Source: Stereum hirsutum FP-91666 SS1 | Taxonomy: Eukaryota > Basidiomycota > Agaricomycetes > Russulales > Stereaceae | Assembly: GCF_000264905.1 (NCBI RefSeq) | Contig: NW_006763136.1 | Span: forward strand, 1,493,361-1,557,360 | DNA: 64,000 bases | Direction: 5' to 3' | Part shown: positions 35,904-48,101 of the stretch, piece by piece | Layout of the letters: each line of letters opens with the position of its first letter | Numbering within the stretch: position 1 is the first letter of the stretch | Position numbers and translations under genes: made by a program | The notes under the pieces: generated by a model | Database searches by the model: none | Told to the model about the DNA's origin: nothing | Seen by the model: only the letters and a program-made list of their open reading frames with translations

Positions 35904-36760
35904 TTAGTAGCGTGTCCTCCTCTGCCAGAAACGACGACGGGTGGTCGTAGCGCCGGCCCCGTTACCGTAAACGGGATCCGCGGTCTTGGACATGCGACGA
36001 TTTCTCCGCGCGCTGCAGCATGTGAAGAGGACCAAGAACATGCCGAGGAAGAGGGCGACCATGGCGGCGAGACAGGTCCACATTGCGACACTGTAGAAGG
36101 CGTGGCTGCCTGAACCGTCGTCGTTAACGTGGTCTTTAATGATCTAAAATTAACACAAGGATAATTGACGTCAGTTATGATGGATAATAATAGCGAGAGA
36201 AAAAAAAAGTAGAAACAAGCATGAGATGAAATACGCACTCCGAACAGAGCAAAGTCGATGGCCATGACCACGAGAGTGACAACCCATGCGATGAAGGCAA
36301 AGATGCTCGCGAAGACTGAGCCGATGACTCCTGCGCCAAGAGCGAGGAGGAAGGCGATGAAGGCGAGGCCACAGGCGATAGGGTGGAGGATCATGACATT
36401 CGTGAGAGCATTAGCACTGTCTGCAGCAGCGGTGTTGAAGCCCGTTCCGTCAGCTGTGGACATGACGTCCGCTGGCGAGTAGCCAACGTGGCTGCCTGTG
36501 CAAACATCGTCTGATCCCGAACTGTGAACACAAATCAGTCAGTTCCATTATTTTAATTGAAAAGCAACAGGGAATTGAACGCACTTGAGGATACAGTAGC
36601 CGAACGTCCCAAAGGAGATGGTGGACGAGTTGGAAAGGTTGACTTTCATCAACGCAATATTGTTTACGACCGGTGCAGATATTGACGTTATTAACAACAA
36701 TATACATGCCGCAAAGAGTAAGAAGGTCGCAAAGTGGTGGCACGCTCCTGTCCTAGCCAT
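35904..36760 (-). CDS. SUR7/PalI-family four-TM membrane protein, 232 aa
   Basis: Three exons: 36760-36585, 36521-36239, 36143-35904 (699 nt). First membrane segment near residues 10-30 (FATFLLFAACILLLITSISA). An extracellular loop with NLSNSSTISFGTFGYC and a second Cys (DDVC) follows, then three more membrane segments around LAFIAFLLALGAGVIGSVFA, IFAFIAWVVTLVVMAIDF and AMVALFLGMFLVLFTCC. A short basic, Arg-rich cytosolic tail ends RRTRY. The pattern (TM, Gly/Cys loop, three TMs) is that of SUR7/PalI (Rim9) proteins, which act in eisosomes or pH sensing at the plasma membrane. Which subfamily cannot be settled from sequence alone. Confidence 0.85.
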
Positions 36761-36845
36761 GTCGTGAAATTCTCGTGCAGGTGGAAGGTGAGGGTGGTGG
36801 AGAGCGGGAACGTTGAAAAATGGAGTTGACGCGCGAACGGGAGTC

Positions 36846-36851
36846 TTTATA
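36846..36851 (-). promoter_or_regulatory. TATA box of the SUR7-family gene
   Basis: TATAAA on the minus strand, about 85 bases before the start codon at 36760, in a position consistent with a core promoter. Confidence 0.45.
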
Positions 36852-38266
36852 TCTGCGCTAGGCCTTCGTCGTCATCGCTTTCTCTTGGAATGACGTCGGA
36901 CGCGAAGGTTCTCCTTTTCGGGAAGAGCGGTGCCTCGCAGCTGCCAGCAGCCGCATACCGCACTCGTGGGGCCCTTGTTTGAGCATCACGTTGCTCTAAA
37001 TGCGCAATAAATACCCACGAGTATATCGCATCTTCTGCAAGACCCAGCCATCGAAAAAAAACCGTTGATATACAGCTCTGAAGAGCCAGAAACCTCTCTG
37101 AGAACAGAACACCAAAAACATACTATTGGCTTGTCCGCAGGCTCACAGCCCTATGTTTTTTCTCAGAGGATGCGGTGTTGGTGGTGGCTATCTTCAGCGA
37201 CTGCGGGGGGCAGGAATGACGCCATCCCGTTCAAATAACGCAGGCGTAAGGCCGGTGAACGGCAGGTCCCGCTACTTGCTTTGAGTTACTGCTCCAAATG
37301 TACCAGTCTAACATATTGGACACGAGCATAAAATGTTCAATTGGTCTCATATTTTCGAATTGTTTCCCGGAGCAAACTCAGAGTCAGTGATTGCAGGACT
37401 AATGACGTCCGAAGAGTATACATGACGTGCCAATGCAGCAAAGGGTCACTGCCGCTGCAGGGCTTCGCCCAGCAGCTTCGCGACCCAGACATAGTACTAG
37501 TACATTAATATTAGTGCCACATTGGGTGACTTTCTGTAGCAATGTAGAAGGCTTCCTGATGCACAGAAACACAAATAAAGGAGTCTCACCTAATCAAAAA
37601 TTGATATCAGCGTCCTTGCTGTGCATGTAGGCCTCTAGAATCTGTGAAATCCCCTACGGAGAGTCACCCACTTCACACCCTGCCGAGGCTACGATCTAAA
37701 AACATGAACAGACATGAATACTCTAGAAACAATTCATGACTTGGACTAGCAGTGCGTTGACAAAACGGATGTTCACGAAGTGTGGCGAGGGCTTGCGCGG
37801 GAAAGCTGAGTCAGAAATTGGTCAGCATCTACCATATAGGGAAGGTCGTCGCATTACAAGCCAAAAACCGAACGATACTTCCTGTAAGACCCACTACTAA
37901 AGTAGCGGGAATAAAGTTCTCGAGCGCCTCCAGCCCCGGACCCCAGGTCGAATCGGGCTTCCCCGTCTGAGATCGTTGTTGATCAACGCACGTGACTCTC
38001 CTATCTGAGATCTCACATATGTCTACCAAATCAAATTCACATATGCTTCTCGCACATATGCAGAACATATTGTGAACATAAGCGACGCACATATGTGGGG
38101 ACATATGTGCATTTGCTGACTTGCTCGGACCCGGCATCTCGCGCGAATGCAGACTGTCATGCGTGCGAGTGGCTCAGTGCAACCCTGACTCCCCTTTCTT
38201 TCCTCTACCTTCCCGGCCCCCCCTTTGTTCTTGAAGTTCCTCTCATTCGAAATCGAGTAATAGCCA
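36852..38266. other. Intergenic region with CATATG cluster near its right end
   Basis: 1.4 kb between divergent genes (SUR7-family minus, GTPase plus). No coding sequence is supported. Its only visible structure is the CATATG-rich stretch at about 38018-38110. Confidence 0.5.
38018..38110. repeat. CATATG-rich cluster with perfect palindrome
   Basis: Five CATATG hexamers, mostly as CACATATG, lie within about 95 bases. The last two form a perfect inverted pair, GCACATATGT-GGGG-ACATATGTGC (38087-38110). It sits 157 bases before the GTPase start, so it may be a cluster of binding sites for a dimeric (for example bHLH-type) factor. Confidence 0.6.
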
Positions 38267-41200
38267 ATGCAATCTTTCGCAGCAGATTCGGTTCGTCTTT
38301 CATGCGACTTGATCAATTCCAGCAATGCACGGGCACAGCACTCATGTTCATGCTCAATGCGATGTCATTCACTTCAGTCTGCGCACGAGGCGATGCACGG
38401 TCACCCAGTAGACCAACTGAACTCAAAGCTATGGGATTATCATTCTCCAGTCTGGGATGTTTTCAGATCTCAAGTTCAGCAGTTGAAGCTCTCCTTGAGC
38501 ACGGTGCAGGTTGAGGAGAGGTATAAGCAATTGTGGGACCAGAGTGCGGATAGGTATGATTCGTTCGAACGAGCGAGTGGCTCAGTTCTCACCAGAATCG
38601 GTTGTGGGGTTTTCGCCAGGTTGTGCGATATAACGACCCCGAAGACTTATGTTGGATTATATGGAGGTACATGAGCATATTCTCCTCACGCTGAAGACCC
38701 AATCGTAGCTCACGTTCGCCCAGCAACCGGCGCGGGGAAGTCTACTCTCATCAACGCTTTACTCGGTTGTCAGGGTTCTCTCTTCCCTATCTATGATTAC
38801 CATCTGGCTTAAACCATCTTTACTTCTACAAGGTGATATCCTTCCGGTCAAGGGTAATCGTGGTCAGTTCTTCATCATCCCCCGACTGGATATATATGGT
38901 CACTGAGATTCTACCCAGCCGGCACCGCGACTGTCACCGAAATCTCGTATCACTCCAAAGCGACCTACGAAGCGGACGTCAGTATTGTCGACGTCGCTCG
39001 CTGGACAGAGGAACTTTCCAAGGTACGAAGTGATATAACCAACCCAACTGATGGCACCATGGACGTCCTCCTGGACTCGAAAGGCGACGTGGCGGTCGCT
39101 TTGTCTAAGGTAGGTCTTATCTTACTGGAAACTATGTGTACGACATTGAAGTTGATTGCTTGGGAGTAGTTCAAATCCGTGTACCCCGAGATGTCTCTGG
39201 AAGAGTTCTTTAAAATGACAGATGAGGAGGTTATAGCCTCGGATCCCAGTCAGTCGATTCTCCTTTATTGCGTATGAACCGTGGCTCAACTTATCTCCCA
39301 ATTACTCCTTCCTACCCTCCCTCTAAGCCGTCCAATCTCTGCTCGGAACAATCCAATATTTCACCGCTCCGGACCCCCAATCGCTAGCCGCCCAGATAAA
39401 CCCCTACATCGACTCCCAAGAAATACACACCCGCAAACCCCCCAAACGTCAAAAACTCTCTCACAACCCCTCCTCTTCCACCGCGACCAACGGAGCTCGA
39501 GCCTTCTGGCCCCTCGTCTCTGGGGTACAAATGAAGTGTAAATCGGAGGCGTTGCAGTCTGGTGTCGTACTTGTGGATCTGCCTGGATTTTGGGACTCGA
39601 ATGCGGCGAGGGAGAGTGTGGCGAGGGAGTACTCGAAGGCGGATGTTTTGTGGATCGTGGCGCCGATGCAGAGAGCGGTGGATGATAAATTGGCCAGGGG
39701 TGCGTCGATTAATCAACTCGATATTCTGGTGTGTTTCAGGGCTGATAAATTGCTGTACGCGTGGCAGACTTTCTGGGTGATGCGTTCAAGACTCAGATGA
39801 AAAGTTAGTCTTGCTTTCTCAACTTGGACGTGTGTCGTGGGGACTAATACGATTCTATAGTGGGTAAGGACTTTTGTTTTAACGGTAGCATTTCACTGTG
39901 ATGAGCCTCATCGCTGGGCCGTGACGTTCAGATGGCAAGTACGTGATCCAAGAATCGAGCCGGTATCTTCATCATACTCATTACCTATAATCGCCTAGGT
40001 ATGAACCCGAGAAACTAGCCATTATCGGTACGTCCTTCATCTATCATGACAGCTTTTATTATGTATGAAGCTTACTCCCAACCACGACTTTTTCATATCA
40101 CACTCAAAAGCGACCAAGTGTGATGATATTTCGAACTACAATATGCGAAGTACCCACGACTGCGATAATGACGATGAATTCGACGATATCGACCAGCGAT
40201 TGCAGGAGTGTAGGGAAACTCTCGCGGACCTTGAAGAGAAGCGCTTAACAGGTGGGCTGGACAGATCAAACCATGTTCGATTTCCTGACGAGGATTCTCC
40301 TCTGTGTAGCTTCGCGTGCGGAGAAAGGGGAGATAATGGAACGGATTGAGGAGGTGAGAAACGAGCAGCAGAGAGCTCTTCGCGACGAGCGTGCGCTTTG
40401 CTCGAAGAAGCGCTCGCAGGTGCGTTCATACTTTGACCTCAGACCTACTGTCCATCTCATGTGCTCTGACCCCTTATTCATTGTTGGTACGACGACGACA
40501 TGTGTACTATAGAGCGCCTGCGCCGATCTTCAAGCACAATTTCGCGAAGGCATCCTCAAGTCTCGCACGTCGATGAAAGGTCAGGACGAAGAGGACGACG
40601 AGGATATCCAAGAACTCGACGTCTTCACTTGTTCTTCCACAGACTATCTACTTTTGCGCCAAGGAGGTGAATGTCCCTCTTTCCTTTCTTTCGTACCATC
40701 CATCTGATACGGACGACTGACATCCAATTCTATCCAATCTCCACTCTTACTCACCCTATTTCACCCCTGCCCAGACCCGACACGTCCCCCAAACTGCTTC
40801 ACCAACCCAGCCGACACAGGGATCCCCTCCCTCCTCGCCTCATGCCACAACCTCACCCTCGCCTCTCGGACAGTCCAAGCCGAAACCTACATCCATGATT
40901 TTACGACGTGGATACAGGAAATTGAGGACCATTTTCGTCATGCATTGGCTGGGGGGACCGCGGATAAGAGTTTGGTGGAGATGAAGGAGAGGTGGGATTC
41001 GGGGCCTGAGTTGGACCCTCAGAGTCAAAACAAAGCTGATCTCGATGTCAGCGAGGTAAACGGTGGGATCGCGCGTTTATTGAGGCAGGTGAGTTGTCGG
41101 TCTCCGTGGTCGTTGAGGCCTGGCCTTGCAGTTCGACTTGTGAACCTACTAAATTTGCTTTCTGATCCCAGAACTTCGAGAAGATCACGCTTTGGGTGGA

Positions 41201-42391
41201 CCTGAGTGTCAGGGAGCGGTTTGAGAACTGCTTGGGCGCTGATTGCGAGCTTGGCGAAAAGCTGGTAGGTTCTCGGACCTTTTGCCTAGTCTATCTCCGT
41301 TGAAGCTAAGAGCGGCGGTAACGCTGTTTCCAAAGGCCATAAAGCAGGCACCAGAGGAACTGGAAAAATTCTTCACTCTGCCTTGGCAGACACTCCGTGC
41401 AGGTAAGCCAAAAAGCAGTATACTGATTATACTCTCGAGCTGGGAAGTGCTATGTACTCGAGGCTGACCGAATGGGAAACAGCTTTTCGCCGACATGGAG
41501 TCATCAACTCCACGAACTTCAACACCGCTCTCATGGAGCCCTTCAAGCAACAAATTTCCACCCCCTGGGGCAAAACCTTCCAACACAACAAAAAACTACC
41601 CATATTCGACATCTTCCGAGCCAGCGTCGCCGAACACATCGATACCGTACTGAACGCAGTCGAGCATTCTTCCCCTGCCGGCTCGAACACTCGCAAACTG
41701 TTGAAGGAGAAGAAGGATGTCTGTCGGGATTTGGTGCATACGGCTCTGGTCACTGCGGAGACTGAGGCCCGAATGGCTGTGTACAATGGTCAGCGCGATA
41801 TATCGCATACGTTGATTGGGAGGAGTGTGAAGCGGGGGCTTGAGGAAGGGTATAATGGTGCGGCTGCTATCAATGGTAAAGGAAGTGTGACTTCACGACG
41901 GGTGAGTCTGTGACTGAGAAGCGAGATGGAGTCCTGGTCTTGATGATATTCGACGACCTCACGGTGACTTCTGTTACTGACTGCGACTCACAATCTTCGC
42001 AGGAGTTCTTCAAGAAGTATTTCGATGAGCATTACGAGCAGATAATAAAGGAAACGGCAGCGGAGGTACTCTTTAAGGCCATGTCCCTCGTGAAGCAGAT
42101 GGTCGTCATTCTGGAACGAAAACTCGCAGAGCTAGCTTGGACAGTGCGTTCTCGTCATTCTTTTGATCTCTGGATGACGCATGGTCGATACTCAATGTGC
42201 TTGAAATTTAGATCGAGCTACGGTATGCCAGTCTATGGGCCACAGTACCCGACACACATGCTCAGCTCCGTGCGCGGGCTGCGGTGAAGAGGCTCTGTGA
42301 AGAGTTGAGAACGAAGATAGAACGTTATGTGGACAATGGAATATCAGCTACAGGTGTTAAGCCTGAGAGAAACGCCAACGTCGTCGGATAA
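38267..42391 (+). CDS. Dynamin-type large GTPase (SLIP-GC/NUGGC-like), 942 aa
   Basis: Nineteen exons: 38267-38666, 38724-38765, 38833-38853, 38919-39109, 39170-39248, 39328-39699, 39768-39803, 39861-39863, 39932-39938, 39999-40027, 40111-40251, 40310-40419, 40513-40666, 40775-41088, 41172-41264, 41306-41402, 41483-41901, 42003-42143, 42212-42391 (2,829 nt). GTPase motifs: G1 GATGAGKST (from ~134), threonine switch AGTATVTEISYH, G3 VVLVDLPGFWDS, G4 ATKCDD. Coiled-coil helices follow (QRLQECRETLADLEEKR; EEVRNEQQRALRDERA), then a long helical C-terminal half. The pattern matches fungal proteins annotated as nuclear GTPase SLIP-GC; the vertebrate protein acts in germinal-centre B cells and the fungal role is unknown. 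Exon 8 is only TGG. It is needed to join QMK-MDGKY-EPEK in frame. The first ATG is the least certain part. Confidence 0.88.
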
Positions 42392-42768
42392 GAGTTGCAC
42401 TACCAGGGTCTCCCACTTCATGACCGATCTGTCTGTATATGTATATGATGTGTCCTTTCGTTAGTAATACCTCTTGATTTACCTGCTTGCTCAGTCCTTC
42501 ACGCTCCTGGAAGTCCGCCAAGGATGCTTGAAACAAACAGACCAAAGATGGTGGATACAAGACAACGTGATACAAATCGAGTTCCTACAAGGGATGTGTA
42601 GAGATACAAAGGCGATCCGGAGAATGGAAAGCCAGCAGTACACGTCGCAATAAGGTGGAGTAGTACGGTGAAAAGAAAATAGGGTATTATGCCAAACAAT
42701 TACTGTGTGTGCGTGAACGGTCATCTCACGCCTTCGACGTTCCATCCGCCCCCAATTCAAATACAGTC
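42392..42768. other. Convergent intergenic region
   Basis: Between the 3' ends of the GTPase gene and the next minus-strand gene. No feature is supported. Confidence 0.5.
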
Positions 42769-45175
42769 CTAAGGTATCTTGTCCACGACAGGGTCGGGAA
42801 GTGCACGTTCAATGGCGGGATCGTTCTCCGACTGGGACGTAACAAGTCGCCACCGAGCGCCATACAAAGAGGCGAGCTGCAGAGAAGCCAATGTGAGTGC
42901 AAAGGGTACAGTAGTCCAAGGACATGAGAAATCGGATACTCACGTCAGTCCTGATGCGTGCTTGACGAGTGCGAAGCTTTACGCCTTCCGCGTTGAGAGG
43001 ATCCCTCGGTTCAGAGAAGTGCTTCACCGCGTCGTCGATTGCGAATCTGTAGTACAACCTTCTGGCATCTTTCCGGACGACGTCGTTCCTCAAGCCTGAT
43101 ATCAAAGTGATCGCGCTCGTTAATTCGAGAGATAGATGATCTCGAGTTATGTCACTCACCCTGGACAGGAGGGATTTGACGAAGGATGCTCTTGACAGCG
43201 TGCGACGGTCCAAGCGATGACAGTAATGTCTTTGCGCGATTCCTCGTGATTAATCTAGACGAGGTAGCGACATGAAAACTCGTCAGATAAACGAACAACG
43301 AGGTTGGTACGAACACATACTGGTCTGGCCTGCACTGTCCACATATCCAGACGAAGTAGGTAAAGTCGGGTTCGAGGACGGTGTGACGCAGACAAGACTG
43401 AATGAAGCAAGTCTCAAAAGTTAGTTGATGTGTACAGAGTACGGTGACACCTGCGAAAGAAAGGAGACGCACACAGCAAAGACCACTCTTCTGCCAGAGA
43501 ACGATCCATCGTACGAAGGAAACGAACTTGCTAGGACACGGAGGTATCTTAGATTTCGAGTGGGGCGCATGTGCCTATGTAACGGTCGTTGATCGTTAAG
43601 TTCAAGAGTGAGGACAGAGATGCAAAATAAAGTACCTCTGTGCCTAGATGCTCGAGACAAGGGTTTCCAACTCGCCTATGCGTCCGATGGGTGCGATTAG
43701 GAAGTATGTGGGCGTTATACCACTTGAACGCCTCCAGCATAAGTACACAAATTTCCTCGACGGACTTCGTAGACACGAGGACCACATTGTTGTCGAGCTC
43801 ATGTTGGAACATCGACATCCCAAACCGCACAATCGTTGAAGGCGTGTCGTTACTGAGATCTGAATGAGGATAAAGCGTCAACTCGAAATTGTGAGATATT
43901 CGTTCAACAATAACTAGCTTGCCTGATTGTCCGAGAAAGTTTCCTGCGGCAAATAGGAATGAATCTTAGGTCGGGGTGGAGTTCGGGCGCAAGATGACAT
44001 GAACGTACTTGCGCGCTTCAAAGATGCGGAGAGAACAGCGGAAGTCTCGTCGTCAGTGTCCCCTGTAGTTTCTGGAGTTGGGTCCAAGGTTGCAGCCACC
44101 ACCGCTATCGGAGCCGCCGCTTCAGATTCTGGGGTTTGGGTTCCAAGGATAAATCCTTTGGATGCGGTTGTTGGCGGTGAGGAGATGGACGGGGCTGCTA
44201 TAGGATCAGTCGAAGACAATCCAGACGTTGATGACGAAGTCTCCTCCGACGCTGGTAATAGTGCCGGCTCTGGCACAGGAGCTCTTGGCAGTATACTGTA
44301 TGCAGAGGAGTTCGCATTGGAAGACAGACCCCAGTCATCTGGAGGTGACGCGAGGTATCTTCGCTCGCCGGCGCGTTCTTCTGACATCGTCCTGGTCGCC
44401 TCAGCACCAACTACCAACAGCACATCGTTAGAGACTGTATAAGTCGCTCAGCCGCTCAAGGATCATTCACGAAGCAAGGGATAATGGAGACAATACGCAC
44501 TAGTCGTTTCCGCTGCTACCGACGGAACACACGAAAAGAAATTAGGTGAACTAGTTCGTTGATGTAGTAGTGGCCCAAACGCACCCATGGCTGTCGGAGA
44601 CAGAGAAGGTGTAGAAGACTCCTGAGAACCATGCATGTCTAGTCCCGTCTTCGAACCCGTTTGGAAGGCCAGATCTTCTACATCCATATTATCCGACAAG
44701 GATGTCTGATCTGAATCATTCCTTAGAACGCCACGTCAAGGATGAAATGTGAGAGAAATAGCGTACCCGGGTTCCACATACTGATCCCTCGCGACATCAT
44801 CATCTCAGTACTCCTATCAAGCTCTTGATATCCTGAAGGGCATTACGGTCAAGATGCATACGGAGATGTCAGCGTGGGAAAAGGTGCGTACCGCCATTTT
44901 GTGCAAGGATCCCAGTCCACCCAGCACGGCTAAGGACTACGGGAACGAGCGTGAATAGGAAGCCAATGACATGCAAGGACATCAAATAATCCGGTTCAGG
45001 TGATACACAAAAGCGGAGAGGAAATATCAGTGACTGCTTCTTCGTTAGCATCATCAAGAAGGATCTTACGCGCGGATAAGGAACCATGAGCCGGGGGGGT
45101 AGACTCCGAGCTCGCTGGTTGTGACAGGGTATATGTTTGATTCGTCTGTACTGTGAGGGACGCTGGTGAGGACAT
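42769..45175 (-). CDS. Hypothetical protein, 607 aa
   Basis: I do not recognise this protein. Ten exons in one frame: 45175-45009, 44929-44892, 44832-44767, 44710-44501, 44434-44009, 43943-43636, 43574-43321, 43254-43160, 43095-42944, 42876-42769 (1,824 nt). The first ~330 residues are Ser/Thr/Pro-rich and look disordered, with acidic patches (DNMDVEDLAFQ). The second half looks folded: SGKLVIVERISHNFELTLYP, RFGMSMFQHELDNNVVLVST, then a Cys-rich part (PPCPSKF, GLCCVRLL, SCLRHTVLEPDF, ICGQCRPDQ) and a charged end. The spaced cysteines may bind zinc. The end lies 378 bases from the GTPase stop, convergently. Several splice choices, especially the first intron, are judgement calls, so the N-terminus is less certain. 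Confidence 0.65.
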
Positions 45176-45934
45176 GTAAGGGTGAGCCCATGAGGCTCTT
45201 GTGGTGTGTCAAACGTTCAATTCAACATACCCGAGTGAATGATTGAAGTAGAAGCAGAGAGGGAGAGCTTCAATGGTAGCGCAGCCGGAGGGCCACTTTG
45301 TGTATTATATTGCGTGCGTTGTCGGCGGCCCCATGTACTTCCAGAAGTTGGGACGGGTACAAGCATATAGAAAGGGTGTGTGGCGGGAGGCTGCGAAGGA
45401 AATAGTATGTTCGGATGAGATACCGTGGTGTGTATCGATCCTGAGGAAATCGGCAACGGGACTTGAATCGACATGATGCAGAGCCTAGATAACCAAAGGA
45501 GTAGAAGTATAGGTACGGGTGTCGACAACGACAGGCTGTGAGGACAACGAAGAAAGAGACTAGATGGGAGAGGATAGGGATTACGGATGTAGGCGAGCTT
45601 GGCCGTATATGTATCGTCACACCTTCGGAGATGGCGGCGGTTTGGCGGCGGTGATTATAAGAAAGTCAACCAAGGCGTCATAGAGACAAATACGACAATT
45701 CAATGAGTAGATGGGGAAGTAATCGAGCGATCGCATCTCATCGGCAGGTCGCGTTGTCAGCAAGTTGTCAGCGTCCCACTCAATCTCAGGACCCGCTCGT
45801 TCAGCAGAGGTATGCACAAGTACTTGACCAACTAAACAATTCTTCGGTATGCTCACTTGGTTGACTAGCGCGTAGTCAAAGAGCATAGCAAGTGATGGAG
45901 AGCTCGAGGTCGAGATGCTGACTTGTATATACTT
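45176..45934. other. Intergenic, no gene seen
   Basis: Upstream of the 607-aa hypothetical protein. A 116-codon minus-strand frame (45270-45620) has no start context, splice extension or family resemblance. Confidence 0.45.
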
Positions 45935-46360
45935 ATAAGATAGGGCTCATCAACGGTCCGCCTACCTCCGGTGTGGCGTCTGTTGGCGGGGGAATGCAGT
46001 CCTAAGTTAATGCGAGTCGTAAATCACATTTTTGGATATTTGAGGCTTAAGTAAAAGTGCTCACAACATGATTTCGGAGTGCCTGGCGCGAACAGATTTT
46101 TTGATTTTGGTCTACATGTCTGAATAATGGGCCACCAAGGTCTCTCTGAGCCACAATGTAAAAATATGTGCTCAAAATAATAGGAGATGTTTTTCCAAAA
46201 TCCACTCGCGCCACGAGTCTCGAAATTCAGCGCCGAGAAAGTCTACATAAGGTCGCTAAGCATGAAAATAGTATTTGCGAGTCGCATTAACTTTTGACGG
46301 ACATAGGCCAAAACAACGCCACGCCGGAGGTAGGCGGACCGTCGATGAGCCCTATCTTAT
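45935..46360. mobile_element. 426-bp MITE-like element with inverted ends
   Basis: The ends are inverse copies: ATAAGATAGGGCTCATC then CGGTCCGCCTACCTCCGG on the left, and the reverse complement of the same on the right, with two differences over the first 45 bases. A second, weaker match (AGTTAATGCGAGTCGTAAAT versus AGTTAATGCGACTCGCAAAT) follows about 30 bases inside. There is no coding capacity. A duplication is not clear; AT, or TTATAA against TTATCA, is possible depending on where the terminus is drawn, so the family is open. Confidence 0.7.
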
Positions 46361-46870
46361 CAAGTCAAGGATGAATCCCCAAGAGACAATTGCGAGGCTG
46401 AGTCGGGATACAATGACTCACTATCCGCGAGTAACCCAAACGGCAAAGTATCAGATTCTCTGGTTCAAAAAAGCTCAGGAGGAGAACACGAGCATGGACG
46501 ATGGGGGTGAATGGGATTTGAAAAGGGCTCCGACGTGACGGAAAGATCTGACATGCCAAACTCCAGGAACTTGTTTCACAGGAGTTGTTGCTGTTGTGGC
46601 ACCTTGTGGCGCGCACACCCCCAGCATTCGTTATGGGCTGCTCGACGATGCCATCTTGTGCGTCGGTCAGTCTGCTCATCCGGTAGTCTACTTTCTCATA
46701 CACCATAAAAGATTCTGAAATATCCAGGTTTATGTCGTAGACTTTTTTTGGTCTTAATGTACAAAATACCACACCATCAGGTCCAACACAAAAACAATCC
46801 ACGTAATATACAAACCGGTTTCCGACTGTACCACAATCCAAACCGGCTGCCTGAAGCGACATGTATATCG
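46361..46870. other. Intergenic, no gene seen
   Basis: Between the MITE and the end of the next minus-strand gene. A 218-codon minus frame crosses it but conflicts with the better spliced model to its right. Confidence 0.5.
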
Positions 46871-48101
46871 TCATGTACTCCGCCGACCAGCATAGTAACG
46901 AAATACAGCATATGCCAGACCCGCGAATACAAAAGCGAACCCTATAAGGGCAGTGGTCCCGAAAGTCGACACTTCGTGTTCGATCTGCGCAATGAACCTT
47001 GTCAGCAACTAGGCGCCACAAAAAAGGCTAGATAGTCGATTTAGCAAGGGGCAAGAGCAAAAACTTACTACAGAAGTGAACGGTGAGAGAATGGGAATCG
47101 TGAAGTGCGCGCCCCATCTAGAGGCCGACTGTTTTGAGGCTGGGGAGTTTGTCATGAGAATGTAGATGATAAAGGCCAGCAGGACCACTATGCAAGTGAT
47201 GGTGAAGAACTAAGAAGTTCAAGCTGTGAGTTTGTGGACCAAGACACAGTGACAGCTGCACGCACCAATGTTCTTTTTAGCTCTTTGTACTGGGCGTCGT
47301 GCGCCTGTTGTAGAACAGCTAGATCTCTCTGCCAAACACCCAATGCACCATCTGTTCAGAATGAGGACGATTGATTGCGAAGGAATGGGAGCTCACCGTC
47401 CGCTTCTCGTCCTCGTATAATTTTATGCTCTTCAGTTCCTGCTGATGATCCATCTTCGCCTCCAAAATCGACTCCGCTGTCAAGGCCCTCGCTGCCCAAT
47501 AGTGCTCCGCCGACGTCGAGGGTTTGTTTAATATTGCGGAGGCGGTCATGCCCCCCTTTCCATGAACCGTCCACTCCTCCCGCACGGCCACAGTGCTGAT
47601 AGCGCCGTGGGCATATTTGACATGGTGCACGTCATGCGATGGAGAGTGAGACAAAGAGAGCGGCGAAGATCGTGAGGGAGATGATGATGATGATTTGTAG
47701 GGAGATGACGAAGACGACTTGGAGGGGGATGAAGGTGGTGACATATAGTTGAAGTTCCATGGAGCAGTTCGCGTGGACTTGATCAGTGGTTTGTTGGGGG
47801 ATAGGGACACGTCGGTAATGGAAGGCCCAAAAACTGTATCCGAGCTATCTCTCAGAGGTGGAGCAGAAACAGAGCCTCGATGCAGGTTAGCACTCCCTTT
47901 GGATGGTGAGGTGCGAGAGGCTGAAGCAGAGGATGAGGGTAGTGGTGTTTCGGAAGCGGCCATGGCAAGGGTACGAGAAACGTGTGCAGCACTAGCAATG
48001 CCTACTGATACTGCATTCTCTGGCGAAGACTGAGGTGCCGTGTAGAAGGAGGCCATGGATGGCGAAGGTGAGTTTGGAGGTGATTTCTTCAACTTGAACA
48101 T
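46871..48101 (-). CDS. Hypothetical two-TM protein, 340 aa
   Basis: Four exons: 48101-47397, 47328-47266, 47209-47069, 46984-46871 (1,023 nt). The first ~170 residues are Ser/Pro-rich with repeated SSPSKSSSSSP-like runs and are probably disordered. Next comes a helical, possibly coiled-coil segment (AEHYWAARALTAESILEAKM, EDEKRTRDLAVLQQAHDAQ). Two membrane helices follow (ITCIVVLLAFIIYILM; TTALIGFAFVFAGLAYAVF) around a lumenal or external loop, and the tail is short and basic (YYAGRRST). I do not recognise a family. The layout suggests a membrane-anchored adaptor with a large cytosolic N-terminus. Confidence 0.75.

Noticed and set aside
44869..45087. Apparent membrane protein exon (VIGFLFTLVPVVL)
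   Set aside because: The stretch fits better as an intron (44930-45008) of the 607-aa gene: using GTGTAT..CTTAG keeps the frame and removes an isolated hydrophobic segment.
46365..47021. 218-codon open frame on the minus strand
   Set aside because: It overlaps the last exon and intron of a better-supported spliced gene (46871-48101) on the same strand in another frame, and its translation has no domain-like character.
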